Below, in pieces: positions 51,414 through 60,129 of a DNA stretch of 64,000 bases (its first letter is position 1; each line of letters starts with the position of its first letter). Both the position numbers and the translations under genes were made by a program. The stretch comes from CAZFLM01 sp964519955. Its GTDB lineage: Bacteria > Armatimonadota > Chthonomonadetes > Chthonomonadales > CAJBBX01. Under the pieces are notes generated by a model. It made no database searches and was not told the origin of the DNA. It saw only the letters and a program-made list of their open reading frames with translations. Location: positions 62,001 to 126,000 of the forward strand of contig CAZFLM010000005.1 in assembly GCA_964519955.1 (NCBI GenBank), read 5' to 3'.

Positions 51414-51475
51414 TAGCTACTCCTCGCAGACAATGCTGTCCACGCCCAATGTGCCTCGCCCCAACTAGAGGCGCC

Positions 51476-51505
51476 CCTGGGCCCCACGTAGGCGCGGGGC
51501 CCAGG
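51476..51505. terminator. Hairpin between the two small lipoprotein genes
   Basis: CCTGGGCCCC (51476-51485) pairs with GGGGCCCAGG (51496-51505) around a 10-base loop. It follows the 51530-51730 gene on the minus strand. No U tract. Confidence 0.55.
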
Positions 51506-51529
51506 CGTCCATTGAAGCCAGAGGGCGGG

Positions 51530-51730
51530 CTACCGGCCGGAACCGGCAGGCGCGCCTGGCGGCGGTGTGCTCCCGATCGCACCCGCGGGCGGGGGTGTAT
51601 AGCCCCGCGGGTTCTTGGCGCTCTCGGGTGGCGGCGTGTTCTTCTCAGCGTCGGTCGGCTTCGGGCCGCATCCGCACAGGGACGCCAGCGCGAAGACCAA
51701 CACACAGGGAACCAGGATCAGTCGGCGCAT
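51530..51730 (-). CDS. Small lipoprotein, paralogous to the neighbour
   Basis: The 66-residue protein has a lipobox (LASLCGC) followed by GPKPTDAEKN and a Pro/Gly-rich tail (TPPPESAKNPRGYTPPPAG) that is probably extended and flexible. It resembles the 51165-51413 protein at the signal and the first mature residues. AAGGAG lies about eight bases before the ATG. Its position just downstream of a pseudopilin gene suggests a shared surface role, but nothing more can be said. Confidence 0.65.
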   Translation of the reverse strand: MRRLILVPCVLVFALASLCGCGPKPTDAEKNTPPPESAKNPRGYTPPPAGAIGSTPPPGAPAGSGR

Positions 51731-51832
51731 GCTGCTCTCCTTCACGCGAGGCGCCGGGGCAGGCGAATCCGCCCGCCCCGGTCGCACTGCCTCCTGACGA
51801 AGATGCGCCAGGAGGTCACACAGGCAATCCGA

Positions 51833-52591
51833 CTACGGCAGGCGGGCGCCCGGATAGACGATCGGCCGCTGGCGGTTGTCCGACCACCCCGATGGCATGC
51901 GGTAGCTGCGGATCGCGTCCTTGGCCATGAACTTCGAGTGCCCGTCGGCGTACGAGAGGTTGGTGCCCTCATGGTTGGGCTGCCACGGGTTCCAGGTGTG
52001 GTAGCGGATGCGGTTCAGGCCGTCCATGGTGCCGTCGGGCAACGTCGGTCCGCCGCCCTCCCAGTCCATGTAGATGCCACTCGAGAAGCACTCGCTCAGC
52101 ATCGACACGTTGGCAACGCCCTCTGGCGCGTTCGAGAGCGCGGCGAGCTTGGTGTAGTTGTTTCGGTTGTTGTACAGATACTCGCTGTAGCAGTACGACA
52201 GGCCGTTTGCCCCGCTCCACCGATCGACTTCGGTCGCGCTGGGGCACTGCATGATCTGCCGGCTCTTGAGGTAGGGCTGCACGGCATGCGTAAACACGCC
52301 GGTCCAGTCAACCGAGCCCGGCCACGCATCCCACGGGAAGATGCAGTTCACGCCGTAGGTGCACCCGTCATACTGGAAAGGCATGCCCGGCAGGGCCTCG
52401 TCGTAGTCCTGGGCGTACATCATGAAGCCCAGTCCCAACTGCTTGAGGTTGGACAGACAGCTCGTCTTTCGGGCTTGCTCCCGGGCCTTGGCGAACACGG
52501 GGAACAGGATGGCCGCGAGAATGGCAATAATGGCGATAACTACGAGCAGCTCGATCAGGGTGAAGCCCCGATCACGTCTCCCACGCAACAT
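51833..52591 (-). CDS. DUF1559-type prepilin-like protein
   Basis: The 252-residue protein is a paralogue of 49732-50469. It has the class III signal GFTLIELLVVIAIIAILAA (9-27), then FPVFAKAREQARKTSCL, MMYAQDYDEALPG and the C-terminal NHEGTNLSYADGHSKFM block. AAGGAG lies seven bases before ATG 52591. These proteins are exported by type II/IV pilus machinery and probably assemble on the surface. A GntR-type regulator gene lies immediately upstream on the same strand. Confidence 0.88.
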   Translation of the reverse strand: MLRGRRDRGFTLIELLVVIAIIAILAAILFPVFAKAREQARKTSCLSNLKQLGLGFMMYAQDYDEALPGMPFQYDGCTYGVNCIFPWDAWPGSVDWTGVFTHAVQPYLKSRQIMQCPSATEVDRWSGANGLSYCYSEYLYNNRNNYTKLAALSNAPEGVANVSMLSECFSSGIYMDWEGGGPTLPDGTMDGLNRIRYHTWNPWQPNHEGTNLSYADGHSKFMAKDAIRSYRMPSGWSDNRQRPIVYPGARLP

Positions 52592-52640
52592 TGCATCGCT
52601 CCTTGATGGCGTGTCCGGTGTGGACCGGACCGGTCGAGTG

Positions 52641-53783
52641 TCACGGGTCTCCCCGTGAACATCCGTTCGCTGGCACGCATCGCCCCACCAACTCAATACG
52701 GGGCGGCAACTCAATGCGCCGGTGCACCTGGCCTTTCTGCGTCTCGCCGCTAAGCTCCTCCTCAATCGTCTCAACGCTCAGCCGTCCGATCTCGTCGAAT
52801 GGCTGTACCACCTTGATGACTGCGGGTGCGTCGGTATTGTTCAGAACAGGTTCGTCGAAGCAAGCAAGCAGGTAATAGTCCGATCGCAGGCTCAGGGCCT
52901 GCCCGGCACGCACCACCCCACTCAGGATTACCGCATCGGCCGTTAGGATACCGTGAGGCTCGCAAACCGCCCTGATCGACCTCAGCGCCAGGCCGCAAGC
53001 GCTGTCGGGATCGCCCGCCGGCTCCATCGCCCCGTCGTCCAGCGTCACGACATCCGGCGCCAAGGCCGCGCGCGCCATCGCATCCAGATAGCCGGCGCGC
53101 CGATCGACCAGGGCCGAGTTGCACACGGGCCCGGTTAGGTACGACACCGAGCGCGCGCCGGCCTCAAGGAGACGGGTCGTTGCCTCGTACGCGCCGCGGC
53201 GATTGTCTGTCGAGATCGTGGTGCAGTCGACGTCGTCGGCGCGCGTATCGATCATCACTAGCGGAAGCCCGGCAGCCTGGATACCGCACAGGCAGTCGAT
53301 GTTGGCGCTCCCGCCCATGTAGTTCACGATCGCTGCATCGATGCTGCGCTGCGGGATCTGGCGCAGGTTCTCGCGCTCGATCAGCGGATCGTTGTTGCTC
53401 AGGTACAGCATGATGCTCATCCCGCGGCGACGGCACTCGGCCTCGATGGCCTGCGTCAGGCTGGGGATGACTTCCATGCCGGCTCGCAGCGGCGAGTTCG
53501 GGCTCACGAACAGGTACGGCATGACGACGGCGACCGTCTTGTGACGCACCGGGCGCTCGCAGACGAAGGTGCCCTTGCCATGCGCACGCGTCACAAGCCC
53601 CTCGGCCGCCAGCGACGTGACTGCCTCCCGCACCGTGCTGCGGCTGACGCCGAACCGCTCCACCAGCGCTGGCTCGGACGGAATCTGCTCGCCAACGCGC
53701 AGGTCGCCACGCACGATCGCGCCCCGCAGGGCGTCCTTGACACGCTCGCTCTTAAGCTCGGGGCCGGCAACCGGGCGGATCAC
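52641..53783 (-). CDS. GntR/LacI-type sugar-responsive transcriptional regulator
   Basis: The 380-residue protein has an N-terminal GntR winged helix (about 10-75; EQIPSEPALVERFGVSRSTV is the recognition part). A LacI-like periplasmic-binding fold follows (about 83-365), as in AraR-type regulators: VAVVMPYLF, AAIVNYMGG, LPLVMIDTRADD, ISTDNRRGAYEAT. The effector is likely a sugar. It starts at GTG 53783 with only a weak ribosome site. Palindromes in the divergent region (53885-53915) are good operator candidates, controlling itself and the oxidoreductase at 54086. It may also affect the pseudopilin gene downstream. Confidence 0.87.
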   Translation of the reverse strand: MIRPVAGPELKSERVKDALRGAIVRGDLRVGEQIPSEPALVERFGVSRSTVREAVTSLAAEGLVTRAHGKGTFVCERPVRHKTVAVVMPYLFVSPNSPLRAGMEVIPSLTQAIEAECRRRGMSIMLYLSNNDPLIERENLRQIPQRSIDAAIVNYMGGSANIDCLCGIQAAGLPLVMIDTRADDVDCTTISTDNRRGAYEATTRLLEAGARSVSYLTGPVCNSALVDRRAGYLDAMARAALAPDVVTLDDGAMEPAGDPDSACGLALRSIRAVCEPHGILTADAVILSGVVRAGQALSLRSDYYLLACFDEPVLNNTDAPAVIKVVQPFDEIGRLSVETIEEELSGETQKGQVHRRIELPPRIELVGRCVPANGCSRGDP

Positions 53784-53884
53784 GGGTGACGCTCTCTATG
53801 CACGCAGGACTAGGCACCCGGTTCGCCGGTGGGGCGCCGCTCCTTCCGGGGGAATGCACAGGGCATTTGGTGGGGTCCCACCGT

Positions 53885-53915
53885 GACATGCGGCACATGT
53901 CGGATGTCTGACAAG
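53885..53915. promoter_or_regulatory. Operator candidates in the divergent GntR/oxidoreductase region
   Basis: GACATG-CGGCA-CATGTC (53885-53901) is a perfect inverted repeat. TGTC-T-GACA (53905-53913) is a second palindrome, followed by AGT, giving a half of the ACTTGTC-N-GACAAGT type bound by many GntR regulators. The rest of the 53784-54085 interval holds no gene. Confidence 0.5.
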
Positions 53916-54085
53916 TCATTGTATCGGGGCGTTGTGCGGGTGTCAAGGGTGGCAGACGCCATCTCGCAAACCGATGCCTGGTCAGAGCACTCGGCCACAG
54001 GGATTCCGCGGCAGAAGGCGAACCTAGACCTGCGAGGCGCGGCCCACGACCGGGCGCCGGCCATCTTCGAGAGGACGAGAGCGAC

Positions 54086-55420
54086 ATGACGGTAGACACG
54101 ACGAGGGTATCGCGGCGAGAGCTGATCGGCGCGGCGGCGGCGGTGGGTGTGGGGATGGGTGCGGGCATCTTGCCCGTCCACGCCGAGCCGGCTCCGAAGA
54201 AGGGCAAGGTGGCGGCCAACGACAAGGTGGTCCTCGGCCTCATCGGGTGCGGCGGCATGGGCTCGGCCAACATGCACACGCTGATGGACAAGCCCGGCGT
54301 CGAGGTGGCCGCCCTCTGCGACGTCGACAAGAACCGGATGCCGGGCGACATCAAGGACGTGACCGAGAAGTACGGCCGCGCGCCGGAGATCTTCCACGAC
54401 TACCGCAAGATGCTGGAGCGCAAGGATATCGACGCGGTCATTGTCGGCACGCCGGACCATTGGCACGCGCTGAACCTGATCCACGCGGTCGAGGCCGGCA
54501 AGGACGCCTACTGCGAGAAGCCGATCTCGCATGACATCACCGAGGCGAAGGCGATGGCCGCGGCCGTGAAGCGCTACAAGAAGATCGTCCAGGTCGGCAC
54601 CTGGCAGCGCAGCACCGCGGAGTTCACGAACGCCATCGCCTACGTGCGCTCCGGCAAGCTCGGCAAGATCATCCTGACCCGCGCCTGGATGACTGACGGC
54701 GCCAGGGTCGGCAACGTCGCCCCGAGCGCCCCGCCGCCAAACCTCGACTACGACTTCTGGACCGGACCAGCAGCCATGATGCCGTACGCGCCGAACCATG
54801 TGCACGGCAACTGGCGCTGGTTCATGAACTACGGCACGGGCATGACCGGCGACTGGGGCGTCCACATGATGGACATCTGCCTGCTCGGCATGAGCCAGGA
54901 CACCGACCTGCCGATGCCCACCGAGGTCACCTCCTACGGCGGCAAGCTGGCGTTCCCGGAGGACGGCCGCACCGCCCCGGACACCTTCCAGACGATCATG
55001 CGCTTCAAGGACCCGGACTGCATGCTCCACTGGCAGACGGGCCGCGACTTCCCCGGCAAGCCGAACCACGGCTCGGAGTTCGTCAGTGCCGAGGGCAAAA
55101 CGGTGCGCGTGTGGCGCGGCGGCTGGCAGATCCTGGATCCGGATGGCAACCTCATCCCCAACGAGCGCGTGGAGCCCACCAACGACCACTGGCAGAACTG
55201 GCTCGACTGTCTGAAGTCGCGCGAACAGCCCCGATCGAACCTCGCATCCATGGCCCAGACCACCATCGTCTGCCACCTGGCCAACGTGTCGATGCTGGCG
55301 GGCGAGACCGTGCACTGGAGCAAGGAGAAGATGGACATCGTGGGCAGGGCGGGCAAGAACACCCAGTCCTACTACCGCGAGTACCGCAAGCCCTGGAAGT
55401 TGCCTATCTACAAGGGGTAG
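54086..55420 (+). CDS. Tat-exported Gfo/Idh/MocA family oxidoreductase
   Basis: The 444-residue protein has a twin-arginine signal (VSRRELIGAAAAVGVGMGAG, 8-27). The NAD(P)-binding Rossmann domain has GLIGCGGMGSAN and DVDKNR. The family EKP motif is in YCEKPISHD (around 151), and HGNWRWFMNYGTG and GDWGVHMMD lie in the substrate domain. Exported members oxidise or reduce unknown sugars and are typical of polysaccharide-degrading soil bacteria. It is divergent from a GntR-type regulator that probably controls it. A hairpin terminator with a U-rich end follows. Confidence 0.9.
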   Translation: MTVDTTRVSRRELIGAAAAVGVGMGAGILPVHAEPAPKKGKVAANDKVVLGLIGCGGMGSANMHTLMDKPGVEVAALCDVDKNRMPGDIKDVTEKYGRAPEIFHDYRKMLERKDIDAVIVGTPDHWHALNLIHAVEAGKDAYCEKPISHDITEAKAMAAAVKRYKKIVQVGTWQRSTAEFTNAIAYVRSGKLGKIILTRAWMTDGARVGNVAPSAPPPNLDYDFWTGPAAMMPYAPNHVHGNWRWFMNYGTGMTGDWGVHMMDICLLGMSQDTDLPMPTEVTSYGGKLAFPEDGRTAPDTFQTIMRFKDPDCMLHWQTGRDFPGKPNHGSEFVSAEGKTVRVWRGGWQILDPDGNLIPNERVEPTNDHWQNWLDCLKSREQPRSNLASMAQTTIVCHLANVSMLAGETVHWSKEKMDIVGRAGKNTQSYYREYRKPWKLPIYKG

Positions 55421-55458
55421 GCACCGACGGCCATGGACACCGGTGATGTGCGAGCGCC

Positions 55459-55487
55459 GCGGTGGGATGGGCCTCCGCGCCCGTCCG
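55459..55487. repeat. Dispersed hairpin repeat, copy 3
   Basis: Almost the same 29 bases as 1601-1629 (GGATGGGCCTCCGCGCCCGTCC in part), lying between the oxidoreductase and its terminator. The preceding GCGAGCGCCG stretch also matches the 15-kb copy. Confidence 0.55.
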
Positions 55488-55520
55488 CTGGGACCGATCG
55501 ATCGACCTCGCCGCTGTGCA

Positions 55521-55560
55521 CAGGGCCTCCGTCCCGTCTGGGAGGGAGGCCCTGCTCTTT
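55521..55560 (+). terminator. Intrinsic terminator of the oxidoreductase gene
   Basis: CAGGGCCTCC (55521-55530) pairs with GGAGGCCCTG (55545-55554), with an inner TCCC/GGGA extension. CTCTTT follows. Confidence 0.75.
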
Positions 55561-55579
55561 GTGCCGATGGCGACGCATC

Positions 55580-56371
55580 CTACTCGTCGGCATCGTCCGG
55601 CTCGCTGTAGTCGTGGGCGGGCTTGGGCTCGCCACCCACCGGCGCGCCCACAACCGGCGCCCCGCCGAGGCCGACGACCACCGTGTTGCCGCCCGCCTGC
55701 GCCACATCGCGCACCGTCGCCAGTTCCCGCAGGCGCAGCAGGTGCGGGTGCTGCTCGGCGAGACGCGCGGCGTTGGCCATCGCCCGGAGCGCCGCCACCT
55801 CCTCGCGCGCGCCGGTCAGCATCGCCGCGGCCAGACGCCGGGCCTCGACCTCCTTCATCAGTAGATCGCGCACCTTCTGCGACAGGATGACGTCCTTGAG
55901 GCCGACCGACAGCAGTTCCAGCCCGTAGGCTGCTGCCAGCGGAACCACCGTCTCACGAATCTGCGTCCCCAGCGTGCCGCGCTCCGCCAGGAGCTGGTCG
56001 ACCGTCAGGGCCCCGACCGCGGTTCGCGCCGCGAGTTGCACGTCGAGGTAGAGCTGGCCGGGCGCGTCTGCGACGTTGTGGCAGGCAGCCGCCGGATCGG
56101 CCACGCGGTAGTCGGCCACCAGGTTCAGCGTCACGGTCACCTGGTCGGAGGTGAGCACCTTCTGGTTGGCGATCTGGAGGACGGCGCGGCGGGTATCCAC
56201 GACCACGATGCGCTGTCGCGAGAACGGCCAGATCCGATGCCGCCCAGGGCCCAGCACACGTTGGAAGGCGCCTGCCCGATAGAGGAGGCCCTTCTCGTAG
56301 TCGTAGATGGTCACCACGCCGCGGCTCACGTCGCGGTGGCCGGCTTGCTGGTAGAGGTAGGAGTAGTCCAC
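55580..56371 (-). CDS. SPFH/Band 7 (slipin-like) protein without obvious membrane anchor
   Basis: From GTG 56371, eight bases after GGGGAGG, the protein has 263 residues. The SPFH domain has YDYEKGLLYRAGAFQRVLGP, VVVDTRRAVLQIANQKVLTS and ADYRVADPAAA, followed by the coiled ARTAVGALTVDQLLAERGTL and a long helical stretch with VKDVILS-type and RDLLMKEVEARRLAAAM segments. Slipins organise membrane microdomains, often with a NfeD-like protease. The usual N-terminal hydrophobic hairpin is missing, and no NfeD gene is adjacent. The C-terminus is Gly/Pro-rich and acidic. Confidence 0.82.
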   Translation of the reverse strand: MDYSYLYQQAGHRDVSRGVVTIYDYEKGLLYRAGAFQRVLGPGRHRIWPFSRQRIVVVDTRRAVLQIANQKVLTSDQVTVTLNLVADYRVADPAAACHNVADAPGQLYLDVQLAARTAVGALTVDQLLAERGTLGTQIRETVVPLAAAYGLELLSVGLKDVILSQKVRDLLMKEVEARRLAAAMLTGAREEVAALRAMANAARLAEQHPHLLRLRELATVRDVAQAGGNTVVVGLGGAPVVGAPVGGEPKPAHDYSEPDDADE

Positions 56372-56641
56372 GGTTCGCGCCTCCCCGACGGCGAGGTGCC
56401 CCGTAGGTCTCCCGGCGACCGGCTCGCCGGACGCACGCGGGGACCGTCGCAACGCGGCGGCCCGCAAGGCGGCGTCCGGACTGGTTGAGCCGGCCCCCCG
56501 GGAGACCTGCGGCGCTGGGTAGGGTTAGGAGCCCCATCGAGATGTGCCGCCAATCGCGGGACGCGCCTGGCGCCGCAGGCGTGCACATGGCGCTATTGTA
56601 GCGGGTTGCCGAGGATTGTCAAGAGCGCGATGCGCCTCCCA

Positions 56642-57445
56642 TCACACCTCGCCGTTCGCACGCCACAGGTCGAGCGTGATGCCGACCAGAAGCTCCTCGG
56701 CGCGGGCAGCATCCGGCTCGTCCGGCAGCGGGGAGCGCTCATGCGCCAGGCGCGCCGCCTCGAAGAGCCGCTCCCCTTCGGCCTTCACCTCGTCCAGCGA
56801 CCACTCCCCGCGCTTGATGGCGCGTATCTCCTCGGCGTCGGCGTCGCGGTACACCTTCAGCGCGCCGGTATCGAGCAGCTCCGTGCCCATACGCAGGAGC
56901 CGGATCGCGTGCGCGGCGCTCTTCGTGTCGTAACCGTAGCGCTCGACGAGGGCCTTGCGCTTGGCGCCCATGTAGCCCCGGAACTCGCGCGGCGCCATGT
57001 TCTGGAGCTGCGCCGACGCATAGCCGACGAACGCCGGATAGGCGCGCTTGCTGGTGAACAGGTCGCGGCTGGCGGCGAGGCGCTCGAACAGCGGGTGGCG
57101 GTGCAGGTAGTGCTCGGGACGAAGCCAGAGCAGCCCCACCACGTTCGGGTTCGACTTCAGCAGGAGCCCGACGAACTTGGCGAGCGAGTAGCAGACGACA
57201 TCCAGCTCCTCGTGCTGCCACACCCAGTGCTGCCAGGGCTTCAGCCCGACGGCCCTGGCGGGAGGCGGTACGACGACGCCCATGATGTCGATGTCGTCGA
57301 TGCTGTCCGGGTCGTCCTTCGGCACGTAGGTGTTGTGCGACGTGCTGCCCATGAGCGCGGCGCACAGCAGGTGCCGCTCCAGGTCGAAGCCGCCCGCAAA
57401 GGCGGCGATGCGTGGATCGAGCGTCTGCGTCATCGATTGCTCCAT
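56642..57445 (-). CDS. Nucleotidyltransferase (RNA-repair-associated type)
   Basis: The 267-residue protein resembles the DNA polymerase beta-like family found in RNA repair settings: MGSTSHNTY (32-40), IDDIDIMGVVV with metal-binding Asp residues, ELDVVCYSLAKFVGLLLKSN and NMAPREFRGYMGAKR. No RNA ligase or other repair gene is adjacent, so the role is uncertain. It begins at ATG 57445; another Met follows four codons later. Confidence 0.8.
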   Translation of the reverse strand: MEQSMTQTLDPRIAAFAGGFDLERHLLCAALMGSTSHNTYVPKDDPDSIDDIDIMGVVVPPPARAVGLKPWQHWVWQHEELDVVCYSLAKFVGLLLKSNPNVVGLLWLRPEHYLHRHPLFERLAASRDLFTSKRAYPAFVGYASAQLQNMAPREFRGYMGAKRKALVERYGYDTKSAAHAIRLLRMGTELLDTGALKVYRDADAEEIRAIKRGEWSLDEVKAEGERLFEAARLAHERSPLPDEPDAARAEELLVGITLDLWRANGEV

Positions 57446-57794
57446 GTGTCGCCGAGGTCCGGGGCGCGGGAGGACTCCGCCCCCCTTACGGCCAATACCG
57501 CTGCTGTCCCTTGTACCGCGCTGGCACCAGATGGGACATGAGGGCTTCCCCCCGACTGCAGTGTCGTGTTAGTATGCCATTCCGCCGCCGCTCGGGCTGT
57601 GTCGCACTCGTCCGCTGGCCCGCGATGGGCGAGGACCCGGCCAGACCTTGGCAGGCACCTGGGGGCAACCTGCCGCATGTCATTGGGGCACGATCGGGGA
57701 TGCCGCGCGGTTTGGTGACGTCGGGTCGGTGGGCGTGCCTCATCGATGGATGCCCCGAAACAGCACAGGCGCCATGTGCGGAGCACAGACAGCC
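57446..57794. other. Intergenic region upstream of the CHAT gene
   Basis: An in-frame extension of the CHAT gene is open back to ATG 57648, and another ATG is at 57774, but neither has a good ribosome site and the added residues look non-coding. Nothing else was recognised. Confidence 0.4.
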
Positions 57795-59537
57795 ATGTCC
57801 ACAACTAGCGTCGCCACAGAGCCGACTGATGCACTCCGTGTCCTAGTGGAGTCCATCGCCGACGGAACCACCGATGAAGCCGTCGTCGCCACCAGCATGC
57901 ACGCCTTCGTCACCAGCCTGATCGCCGAACCGGCCAAGGCGCAGACGTATCTGGGCGCACTGATGGCACATGCGGATTCCGCGGGAACACCCTCCGACAC
58001 CCAGGTTCTCGAGCGCGCGGTGGCAACGCGCCTTGGCACACTTGTGGCATACCGATCGGCCCGAGCCCCGTCTGCGCTGGTCAGCGTAGTGAGGGAACTG
58101 CGACAGATGCTCGCCCCCGACCAGCGCACAGCCCGTTTGCGAGACAGCATCGCCGTCCTGGACGACGTGCGGAGCGGCTTCACCGATGAAGAAGCGCGGC
58201 TCAAGTGGCAGGAGAACATGATCTGGCCGTTCTCGGTTGCGATCCGACACAGTCTAGCGCGAGCTTCTGCGGCCGCGGAGCCAGAGGCCAAGGCGGACTG
58301 GTACCGATGGGCATGGGGGCTCTCCTATGCGTGCAAGTGCCGGATCCTACGTGAGCGGTTGGGTGCCGAGATCGGAGCCCCTCCCGATCCTGAACGCGTG
58401 CTAGCAGACATGAAGGCGCTCTACCGGACGCACCCAAGGCGGCGCCCCTTGCTGATGGAGTTCTTCGCGGCCAACGACGCTGAGTTGGCGGTCTTCTTGG
58501 TTCCCCTATGGTCGGCAGGCACGTTGCGCTGCCGGGTGATCCGGTCGCAACCAGGAGCCGTTCGGGGCATGCTCGGGCTCCTCAGCGCGTCGGTTGCGAG
58601 GATCTGTGATGCCAAGCAGACGTCGTCCATCGAGGGACACCCGGACGAAGCGCGGCTGATGGATGCCATCTGCCAGTTCTCGGACCTACTTGCCGAGGTA
58701 GAGCCTGATCTGGTCGAGCTGGCACCGACAGACCTCGTGATCAGCCCACACCAGCATCTCGGTGCCATTCCCTGGTCAGCGGTCTGCAGCGCCGCAAGGA
58801 GGCCCGGCTGGCAGGTGCAGGTCTGCACGCTCCCTTCGCCTTCACTTGCCAGTGAACTGCGCATCGTAGCGGCGCGGGCGGGCGCCCACCGCATGCGCGC
58901 TTGCGTGCTCGGATATGGCCCTCCACTCGCCGATGCCGAGGCTGAGCTGGTTCATCGCGCGCTTAGGGTGGGCGGGTGGGCTGTCGCCCCTCCCATGGTT
59001 GGCCCCAGCGCGCGAGCGGATGAACTCATCCGCTGCGCCCAAGGCTGCTCGATCCTCCACGTCGCGGCCCATTGCGTGCTACACCGGGAGCCGTTCTCCC
59101 GGTCGGGTATCGAGTTGGCGGACCGTCGGCTACTGATCGGCGAGATCAGTCGCCGTCTGAGACTGGCGCCTGGAAGCCTGGTGTTCCTCAGCGGGTGCAA
59201 CACGGCACACACGCTCTACACCGAGTCCGACGAGCTGCGTGCGCTCGCACGTGAGTTCATCGTGGCAGGGGCGGGTTCCGTTCTGGCGACGCTGTGGCCG
59301 ACGGATGACAGTGCTGCGGTGGTGTTCTCGAGCGCCTTCTACACGAATCTCGCTCGCCAGCCAAGGAACGTGCGAAGCGCGTTCGCCTCGGCCATGAACG
59401 CGGCACGCAACCGATGGCCGCAGAGCCCATACAGATGGGCTCCGTTCACACTCCTGCTCGGAACGGATGCCCTGGTACCAACCAATGGAGGAGGACACAG
59501 TTGCAGACAGCATCCGACGCCCTCGCGGCCTGGTTAG
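57795..59537 (+). CDS. CHAT-domain protein (caspase-like cysteine protease)
   Basis: The start at 57795 gives 580 residues; it is uncertain. The N-terminal 300 residues are alpha-helical, possibly solenoid repeats. The CHAT domain has ISPHQHLGAIPWSAV (316-330), the catalytic His426 in LHVAAHC and catalytic Cys468 in LSGCNTA, both present. GAGSVLATLWPTDD (492-505) is another family mark. CHAT proteases are often triggered by partner proteins in defence or regulated cell death. The 3' end overlaps the next gene, a small putative winged-helix protein, by 37 bases. No gasdermin or Cas gene is near. Confidence 0.85.
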   Translation: MSTTSVATEPTDALRVLVESIADGTTDEAVVATSMHAFVTSLIAEPAKAQTYLGALMAHADSAGTPSDTQVLERAVATRLGTLVAYRSARAPSALVSVVRELRQMLAPDQRTARLRDSIAVLDDVRSGFTDEEARLKWQENMIWPFSVAIRHSLARASAAAEPEAKADWYRWAWGLSYACKCRILRERLGAEIGAPPDPERVLADMKALYRTHPRRRPLLMEFFAANDAELAVFLVPLWSAGTLRCRVIRSQPGAVRGMLGLLSASVARICDAKQTSSIEGHPDEARLMDAICQFSDLLAEVEPDLVELAPTDLVISPHQHLGAIPWSAVCSAARRPGWQVQVCTLPSPSLASELRIVAARAGAHRMRACVLGYGPPLADAEAELVHRALRVGGWAVAPPMVGPSARADELIRCAQGCSILHVAAHCVLHREPFSRSGIELADRRLLIGEISRRLRLAPGSLVFLSGCNTAHTLYTESDELRALAREFIVAGAGSVLATLWPTDDSAAVVFSSAFYTNLARQPRNVRSAFASAMNAARNRWPQSPYRWAPFTLLLGTDALVPTNGGGHSCRQHPTPSRPG

Positions 59538-60067
59538 CATCGCGCTGGCCGAGTTGCTTGGGGGCAGATGGGTCGGCCCCCGAGCTAGCCAGACAGATAG
59601 TGCTTGAGCTTGTCAGCACCGGCGACGTCGAGGTGGCGAGCGAAGATGGCGGCACAGTGGACCGCGGCATTTCAGCGAGCCTGGTGGATCAATCGCGTGC
59701 GTGGCATATCCGGGTGCGGCCGACGGTGGCCTCTCTGGCAGGGATCGCGGCCGCGGTCTGTGCCACGGCATCAGCCGAAGGGGCCTGGGCCGCGTCGTCA
59801 GGGTACCTCTGGATGCTCAGCGCACTTCTCGCGACCGACTGCGTGCAGGTCCACAAACTGACCGAAGCCCACGGCCGCATCTTCGCCGAGCTGTGTAGGG
59901 TTCGGAGGCCACCATCAGTCTCATCGTTGGCCAAGAGGCTGCACCTACACGCAAGTGACCCGGCGTATCTTCTCGATCTGGCCAAGCTGGCAGAGTGGGG
60001 AGTGATCAAGCAAGATGGAGGCAAGATCACGCTGTGCGAGAGACGGCTACACCCCATTCCGCTCTGA
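59501..60067 (+). CDS. CHAT-coupled small protein with winged-helix-like end
   Basis: TTG 59501 has GGAGGAGG six bases upstream and overlaps the end of the CHAT gene by 37 bases, a strong sign of coupling. An ATG start at 59414 is also open. The 188-residue protein has a hydrophobic middle (VASLAGIAAAVCATASA and YLWMLSALLATD, about 70-115) and a C-terminal SVSSLAKRLHLHASDPAYLL segment, then LAEWGVIKQDGGKITL, resembling a winged helix. No family was recognised. It could be a substrate, regulator or membrane anchor of the CHAT protease. Confidence 0.7.
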   Translation: MQTASDALAAWLASRWPSCLGADGSAPELARQIVLELVSTGDVEVASEDGGTVDRGISASLVDQSRAWHIRVRPTVASLAGIAAAVCATASAEGAWAASSGYLWMLSALLATDCVQVHKLTEAHGRIFAELCRVRRPPSVSSLAKRLHLHASDPAYLLDLAKLAEWGVIKQDGGKITLCERRLHPIPL

Positions 60068-60129
60068 GTCCGGAACGAGACGGTTCTCAGATCGCGCCAT
60101 GCGCTGCCGGACCTACCAGGAGGGCCCGC

